Assembly: GCF_902150065.1 (NCBI RefSeq)
Contig: NC_043990.1
Span: 7,213,276-7,277,275, forward strand
DNA: 64,000 bases
Direction: 5' to 3'
Source: Myripristis murdjan
Taxonomy: Eukaryota > Chordata > Actinopteri > Holocentriformes > Holocentridae
Each line of letters begins with the position of its first letter. Positions within the stretch are counted from its first letter, which is position 1. The position numbers were made by a program, and so were the translations under genes. The notes beneath the pieces are model-generated. The model did no database searches. It was not told where the DNA came from and worked only from the letters and a program-made list of their open reading frames with translations. Shown here piece by piece: positions 58,001 to 64,000 of this stretch.

Positions 58001-59530
58001 TACTCGTGTTGGTCACCAGCAAGAAAAGAAGTGGGGAATCATATTTAAGTGCTTGACTGTGTACACCTTGATTTACTTAACAGTTTAGAAAGTGACTCCT
58101 TTGTACTTGCTATGCAGAGCTTCATTGCACGTAGGGGAAGCCCACTGAACTTGTTTCAGACTGTGGGACTAATTTCAAAAGTGGTGAAAGAGACCTCACC
58201 AAGGCGCTAAGTGCTTTGGAGCAAGAGCTGCAGGGCCTACTGAGGGATTACAGCATAGCTCTCTGCTTCAGTCCCCTACAGGCACCTGACTTTGGTGGGG
58301 CAATGGAGAGGCAGAGCCGCTCTGTGAAGTCAGCTCTCCAGGTACTGCTGAAGAATCATGTTGTGTCCGAAGAGGCTCTTCTGACTGTGCTGATAGAGGT
58401 TGAGTCAAAACCTGTTGGGTATGTATTCTTTAGCATGGTGAACCCATATGCCATCACACCCAACCCCCACCCACCCACCAATATGTTGCGATGGCTTCAC
58501 TGCTGCCACAGCCAGACACTGGCGAACCAGTTCTGGTCCCGCTTTATTAAGGATTATTTGCCTTCACTTCACCTCAGTGACTGTCAGGGAAGTTGCAATG
58601 GTGGCTGATCCACAGCTGCCACATACTTGATCAACAAGTGGAACCACTGAACGTGTCACCACTGCTACAGATGGCAAAGTCAGGTCTGCTGATATGAGGG
58701 TGCAGAGCAAAATGTACACCCATCCGGTACCTAAACTGGTTGAACTGCCAGATATAGCGTCTGACTCCTAAATAGACTCCCGGTGTGAATCCTTACTATT
58801 TGTAGATTTGTTGCACAAATTTAGGGAAACCCATATTCAAGATTCACCCACAGATTTAGAATAAGGGGCCTTCTCAGCAGCCAGTCAACATTCGGAGCTG
58901 GCAGGTGTGAGTGGGCAGCCTCATATGCTCATATGCTCACCGACATATAAATCCCATATGGACATCTGTCTATAAATTCAGAGATGTTCTCACACCACCT
59001 TTTTCTGTCTTAGTTTCTTATGATCTCATTATTTCTACTAGTTAACTATAACATTTGGAGATAAGTATGTGAGAATCTTCTACTTAATGCCATTTCATTT
59101 ACTCTTTGTATTATTTTACAGTAATTCATCTTGATAGTATATCACGTTTATTGCTTGATTGTACTTGCACTGTTCATTTATTTATTTCCATTTTTCTACC
59201 CTTAGAAACTGTACACACTCCTTCGAAAATCCTTTGACTAATCTCTGAAGTGCTATCATTTCTCTCCGTTTGACCAGGCAGGCTGCTGCTAACACATATA
59301 GATCCTTGCCCAGCGCATTCCGGGGTTCCCCCACACTCACATGACTGGTAAAGTAAAATATTACAGTAAGTGTGATGTGACTCAAGAGTGTGACAGTCTT
59401 CAAATTTATTTTATTTGCTGCATTTCTGTCCCATGTTTTGTCTTATTTGTTTTATTTCTTGCTTTTATTTGCTGATCTTACCTGGAGATGCAACATGACA
59501 GAAAGGGAGCAATAAAATTAACCCCTTCAT
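53009..59530 (-). CDS. MHC class I gene D, open
   Basis: Seven exons: leader 59,482-59,530 ([16 protein letters not shown]); alpha1 55,782-56,048; alpha2 54,645-54,923; alpha3 53,979-54,311; transmembrane 53,538-53,654; tail 53,249-53,266 and 53,009-53,097. The total is 1,152 bp, 383 residues, in frame. Alpha1 keeps Y7 (HSMKYFYT) and FNQTGG, with F where Y59 is usual (DPQFWERE). Alpha2 has YGCEW, TKHKF and DYGRS. Alpha3 has TCHASGFYP and RYSC. The membrane segment is [21 protein letters not shown], then WRKRNNG. The tail differs from gene A at its end: two extra bases move the frame so that it closes DSPCLDREN rather than DSPS. It is the counterpart of gene A in the second block and the best candidate for a working gene of the A/B/D group. 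The product should pair with beta-2-microglobulin at the cell surface; whether it is classical is not decided by sequence alone. Confidence 0.88.
54972..55030. repeat. CA microsatellite in intron 2 of gene D
   Basis: About 58 bp of (CA)n just upstream of the alpha2 exon; paralogous with 14,790-14,812 and 26,697-26,726. Confidence 0.95.
56665..58865 (+). mobile_element. BEL/Pao LTR retrotransposon fossil in intron 1 of gene D
   Basis: Same fossil as in genes A and B: Gag-like start near 56,680, RNase H-like phrase [18 protein letters not shown] near 57,310, the integrase phrase [17 protein letters not shown] near 57,875, [13 protein letters not shown] near 58,035 and the C-terminal [16 protein letters not shown] near 58,315. 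It is broken many times over and old. Its position and orientation equal the other two, so it was inherited by gene duplication rather than inserted three times. Confidence 0.8.
59482..59530 (-). other. Leader exon of gene D
   Basis: Start codon at 59,530, same 16-residue leader as gene A, phase-1 donor CTCCAG/GTAAG. Confidence 0.85.
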
Positions 59531-59662
59531 CTTGTTCTGTTTAAGAAATAAAGTTCAGAATATTTAATAAATCGTCTGGCTGATCAAACTTTCCCTCCGG
59601 TCTGCGTTTATGTCTTGCTCAGAGGAAGCAGTCACAAATGGGCTGTACAAGAACCCATTTCT

Positions 59663-59706
59663 GGCCAATAGAAATTCAGAAAAGGCTGATGTTATTGGTT
59701 ACTAGG
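59663..59706 (-). promoter_or_regulatory. SXY-like promoter module of gene D
   Basis: Minus strand CCTAGTAACCAAT (X1), AACATCAG (X2-like), 17 bp, ATTGGCC (Y) at 59,663-59,669; the start codon is 133 bp downstream. Identical in layout to gene B. Confidence 0.65.
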
Positions 59707-59709
59707 TTG

Positions 59710-62641
59710 AGTTGAACAATTTAGGTTGTTGTGTAAAAATAAACTGTTAGAAAGAGAGACTGTAGCTCTATTTGATTCACACAGAGCTACTAAAACCAGC
59801 GTGACAACAGAAGAAGTGACTCATCATCCCAAGACTGATCATATAGAGAAATGCCAGATTTAAAAAACAAAACAATGTGCACCAGAGAGAGATGTGGGTT
59901 TTTTAGAGCAGATCTTTAAAATGTGTCAGGGATTAGAATGACTGATTAGTTATTGGTTGTTCATTCCAGGTTTGGTCCATTTCAAAGGTGAAATATTTGA
60001 CTGCTCCTTTGATTTAGTTGAAACTGGGAGCTGAGATCATTTATAACAAATTTGCTGATGTCACATTTCTCAGTTTGTGTTGACAGTGTTCATGAATATT
60101 CAGAGCATCAGCATCAGTCCTGCTCTGGACCGGCCTGGCTTTCACTTTGAGCGCCTCACCATCAGCACACGGTGCGCATCTGTTACAGCGTCAGTAAGGC
60201 CTTCAGCTCCGGCCCACAGGCTCTGATTTCAAACAATAAAAAACAATCTTCTTCAGTGAATATAGACTTGTAATAACTCAACTTTAACCACCAATCAAAG
60301 TTTCCTGGTATCAGATAAATGAAAAGTAACAGTAGAAAATAAAATCTTCCATGTTTCCAGTCCATTTGGGCAAGTGCTTGTTAGCAGAAGCTGAAATAAA
60401 AATTGGCAGAATTGTTTATCTTTGTTTTAACAGGTTTTCCAAAACTGGGGTGTTATTTTGGGCCACGACTCAAACTGCAGCAGCTCCTGTCACAGGGAGG
60501 GAGGAGCATACAGTATTAATCTGATAGGAATGTGATAATAATCTGATTAATCTCTGCAGGGAAATTCTCTTTTCACTTCCTGCATCCACAGCAAGGTCAG
60601 AGGTCAGGCTCAGCTAAGCAACCGTGGATGTGACATCACAGAGGAAGCAGCAGTGTCACAGCGCCACCTCTGGACAGATGATGTATTGGTCCATCTCTAA
60701 CAGTCTTCAGTGTGTGACTGATGGCTCAGGGTGTGACATGATGCAGAGCGGTGGTTCTTAACCTTTTTGGGGTCAAGGATCCCCAAACTGATACACATCA
60801 AGGCGTGGTCCCGTATTTGATGAGGTGTAGTCTCAGGGATCCCCATCTGATAAGATTTCATGATTCCATTAACTGTCCATACTGTAGATTGGATTAACAG
60901 TGAAGAGTGTGAAACTATCAACAAAATAGTCACTCTTACATTCTCCCACCTGAGCTGTCTTCTAGTTAATGAAATTATAGTGAAATAATGATATTTTCCC
61001 ATTTTTTTAGGGAATCTCCATCAAAGACACTATATTAACACATCAGATGTCATTAAATACTTTATCTGGGTAAGCTGTAAAAGGCTCACTTAATTAAATA
61101 TTATTCAAATGGTGTGCAACAATCACATTTGCAGCATTACTCATAGATGGTGTGATCCAGTCCAATAATGGGCAGCCCTGTTGTTGTGGGTCATCTTCTT
61201 TGATGTCGTCGCTGTGGGAGTTTGACAAAGAAGTAGGCACAACCCGATTTGATGACCCCTCATACTGTTCATACACTTGCACACCTGTACTATTGTATGT
61301 AAATATAAACAGTTTAAAATGCATATGTAAACATGTCTCATGTCTTTAACTATTCTCACATGACAGTTCTTATCAAATACCTTGAAAGACTAGACCTAAT
61401 CCTTGTAGGACATTTTGGGTGCAGAGGGATTGAATAACTTTTCCACAGTTAATTGGTTTAAAGAGTTTATCAGGTTTTCCCCGTAGCATTGTTATATAAA
61501 TTAAAAAAACAAACAAAAAATCACAGGTTTGTGGACTAGTTGCAGTCACAGGGTATGAGCGCATGCTGTGATAATGATTCTCTTTGTCTCACAAAAGATT
61601 CAGAGTCCTTGCAGCACTTGGAAAAAAACAACAACAACAAAAAAAATTACTACATTTTTAAAAATGAGCTCTCTCAGTGTTGTATACTTCTAAGCCAGAT
61701 TCACTGAGCCACTGTGTGTGTGACATTATCACCATGACTCCTCTCGCTGAGGCCTACCCACCATGAAAAATGAGTGATTCTTTTGCAGAAAAGCACAGAA
61801 ATGGTCGCTCATGACAGGAAACAGCGTGAGCAGCATGGGTGGCTAAGAAGGAAAACCAAAGAATAGCGAAAAACCAGGGAGATTATCAAGTCACAACTCT
61901 CTGCAGTTCAGTGACAATAAACTAGAAATAATCTTATTCAGCTCATCTATTTCCACAGATTCCCATTAGACTGATCTGTGTTGTATGTCACCAGTGTTAT
62001 GCCAAACTTAATATCTGATACAAACATCCTCTACCTCAGTCAGGTTACTGTCAAAAAATGAAAAGGTAACCAGATACATTTAATATTAATGTATCCACTA
62101 TAAACTACTATATATGTATTTTATATATGTATTTTACTATAAAATATAAACTTTTCAAAATATACAAAAATAATGTTGTCAGAGAGACAGAAATCTGTGA
62201 CTAATGTTCTGCAGAAAACATTTAAGTCACAGTCTGAAAACTCAAATCCTCCACTGAAAGTGTGTAAACCTTCTATGATATTCACATTTTTATCCCACTA
62301 ATCTGTCTCTGCGCGGGGTTTGCCTCCCTGCACCACCCTGTGCTGCGCCGGGAAAATAGAGCCGCAGGTCTACTTTCAGTACAAGGCAGAGCACAGCCGG
62401 CGTAGTGGAAGTTTGTCTGACCGGTGCACACGTCACCAAAACCTCACAATCGGCACAAACGGTGTCAATCTCATCTTCATTAGTTTTGGATGAAGATTCA
62501 TTTTACAGCTACAAAGTGAACATGAAGTGACTTCATCAGTGAATTGAGAAAACTAAAAAAAAAAAAAACTTTTCGTCTCATCAGTATTTCTTACTTCTAC
62601 CGGTATACGACTCACTGTGTGCATGGTGGTCTGTTTGGCCA
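59710..62641. other. S spacer between genes D and E
   Basis: Collinear with the other S spacers. The hAT-like end lies at 60,748-60,880, the unexplained open stretch at 61,094-61,324, and a GC-rich patch at about 62,305-62,440. No gene recognised. Confidence 0.6.
60748..60880. mobile_element. hAT-Charlie-like terminal fragment
   Basis: AGCGGTGGTTCTTAACCTTT followed by TTGGGGTCAAGG; third copy of the fragment at 21,625 and 32,454. Confidence 0.5.
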
Positions 62642-63975
62642 TCAGGCTTCTGGATTCAGTTTCTGAATTTCAGTTTCGGAGCTGTTCTGAGCTGCAAAGT
62701 CAGAAACACAGTTTAGTTTAGTTCAACTACATCAGCCTGTCATTGATTTTTATAAACTACCAGTGGAGGAGGAAGTCCAGAAATAGTTTAACTGCACATC
62801 TATAAAGCTTTCAAAGCATTTATTAGTTTTGTTAATGTTCAAGTTATCATCTATACATATAGTAGTGTACAAAGTCAAAGTCAAATCTGCTGAGTATCAA
62901 GTAAAAGTGAGTTCTTCTTACAAGGTGGAGGGTTAGGGTTAAGCTGAGGGTTAGGCTGAAAAAAGAAGAGAGGCTAATTATTCCACTTATCACATTTACA
63001 AATGCCACAATATATTTAGCCCTACAAATTTTTTCCTCCTCTCTTACTCGGTTACTCTAAACTTTCTGTTTGGCTCTTATTATTTTCCCTTGCCCTTCTC
63101 TCTTACACGATAATGGTTGTCCTGCTGCTGAGGCTCTTGGCCTTACAGTCCTTAGTGCTGGTTGCTTGTTTTTGTGAGTAAATATTTTAGCTTTGTTCTA
63201 CTCTTGTTCCAATCCAGGTAAGACCATGAATTCAAAGTGTTATGCCCAGTCTAGGGGTGCTGAGACACAACATGGATAAGGCCCCATCTTCCTCAAGTCC
63301 CAAGTCCCAAGTCCTCAAGTCCCAAGTAGCCAGGAGGACAACTTCAGTGAACAATGTTTATTTACAAAAATGAGAGACTAATATACAAAATAAAACACTT
63401 GTAGCTTCAGGGTGAACCAAGGCCAATATAACAAGCAAAACAATTCTACCTGTAAAGCAACAAACTCTAATTCTAACAAAGAAACCAAAAAACAAACACA
63501 TACCTCCCTACTTAGCAAACAGGAGACAAAAGGTTTAACCAAAATGGCAGTTCACTCCTACTGCTCTATACATAGACCACTTTCACAACACTGGAGCAAA
63601 GAACAAAGAGATGGCTGGCAAGGAGAGCCTGCTGCTGCCCTGACTGTCTCCATCTTGGGCATTATATAGCTCTTCTCCTGAACGATCAGCCAATCCAGGG
63701 ACTGGAGAGCCTCAGCCAATCCTGCGTCGCTCACAGCACACTTGCTAAAACAAAGATAGGGCAAAAGGACAGAGCACACACTCTGAAAAAACTGAACACA
63801 ACAATAGCCGTAACAAAAGTTTAGAATGTAAATGCCAAAAAATGCCATGGGGAAATACTTTTGAGTTCCTCACCTGGTTTCTTCTTGTACACTGCGAATC
63901 CGATGCCAGCAATGAGGAGCACAGCAATAACAGCCACAGCAGCAACGATGGGGATGGTCAGGTCACTGGGCTTCT
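62642..63975 (-). CDS. MHC class I gene E, 3' exons only (cut by window edge)
   Basis: Transmembrane exon 63,874-63,975 and last exon 62,642-62,691 are present; alpha3 and everything upstream lie beyond 64,000. The membrane exon starts EKPSDLTIP and reads VAVAAVIAVLLIAGIGFAVY then KKKP. Its donor AAACCAG/GTGAGG is intact, unlike gene B. The tail reads AQNSSETEIQKLNPEA and stop, as in gene C. Gene E is to D what B is to A. It cannot be judged whole or broken from this window. Confidence 0.8.
62930..62955. repeat. Short telomere-like repeats (copy in the E 3' region)
   Basis: GGGTTAGGGTTAAGCTGAGG followed by GTTAGG; paralogous to 23,785 and 34,583. Confidence 0.65.
63113..63181 (+). other. Leader-like short plus-strand frame with splice donor (copy 3)
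   Basis: MVVLLLRLLALQSLVLVACF then CE; the donor TTTTT/GTGAGTAAAT is slightly changed. See 23,971 and 35,531. Confidence 0.3.
63285..63735 (-). promoter_or_regulatory. TATA/CCAAT module in the last intron of gene E (possible solo LTR)
   Basis: Third copy of the module at 24,090 and 35,690, with both inverted CCAAT boxes and CTATATAATGCC near 63,658-63,669 kept. Confidence 0.4.
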
Positions 63976-64000
63976 CTGTTGAGCCAAAATAAACAAGTGA

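Larger units (their letters stand above)
53979..63975 (-). repeat. MHC I tandem unit, copy 3 (D core to E transmembrane exon)
   Basis: Third copy of the unit. It lacks both the intron 2 insertion of copy 1 and the intron 1 hAT-like element of copy 2, so it is the least altered of the three. Confidence 0.8.
44960..63980. repeat. Segmental duplication block, right copy
   Basis: Second copy of the two-gene block: L spacer, gene D, S spacer, 3' exons of gene E. It starts just beyond the SXY promoter module of gene C and runs to the right edge of the window, where it probably continues. Because one copy often has an insertion that the other lacks, the pair gives natural empty sites for dating and delimiting the mobile elements in both blocks. 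Confidence 0.85.

Noticed and set aside
1-64000. tRNA and rRNA genes
   Set aside because: No cloverleaf with A and B boxes or rRNA-like stretch was recognised by eye; a dedicated scan was not possible.

Overview
The window is nuclear DNA from a ray-finned (teleost, probably percomorph) fish. It holds part of a tandem array of MHC class I genes of the U-lineage type, all on the minus strand. The exons are spliced and encode leader, alpha1, alpha2, alpha3, transmembrane and tail segments with typical teleost motifs. The introns and spacers are full of fish-type transposons and CA/GT microsatellites, and no prokaryotic features are present.

Layout from left to right: 1-640 unique edge; 640-12,838 long (L) spacer carrying a whole-looking Ty3/gypsy LTR element (3,195-10,257) and hAT-like elements; gene A (12,839-20,398); short (S) spacer; gene B (23,506-31,306); S spacer; gene C (34,240-41,689); a 3-kb insertion (41,800-44,839) lying between gene C and its SXY promoter; second L spacer (about 44,940-53,008) with a THAP-bearing P-like element, a hAT-like and a Harbinger-like element; gene D (53,009-59,530); S spacer; and the 3' exons of gene E (62,642-63,975), which continues off the right edge.

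Two levels of duplication are visible. A two-gene block (L spacer, gene A or D, S spacer, 3' end of gene B or E) occurs at about 640-24,850 and again at about 44,960-63,980. Inside it, a unit of about 10-11.5 kb (alpha3 to exon 1, S spacer, next gene's 3' exons) recurs three times. A, B and D share a BEL/Pao fossil in intron 1; C lacks it. Several later insertions are confirmed by the empty site in the paralogous copy.

C and D have uninterrupted frames with consensus splice sites. A has a one-base loss at the start of the alpha1 exon. B has lost the splice donor after its transmembrane exon. E is cut by the window edge. C is the most divergent, and each gene departs from the usual peptide-anchoring residues in its own way, so non-classical roles are possible. 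The promoters share an SXY-like module (X1, X2, inverted CCAAT) about 130-150 bp upstream of the start codon, except that in gene C a transposon has moved it about 3.2 kb away.
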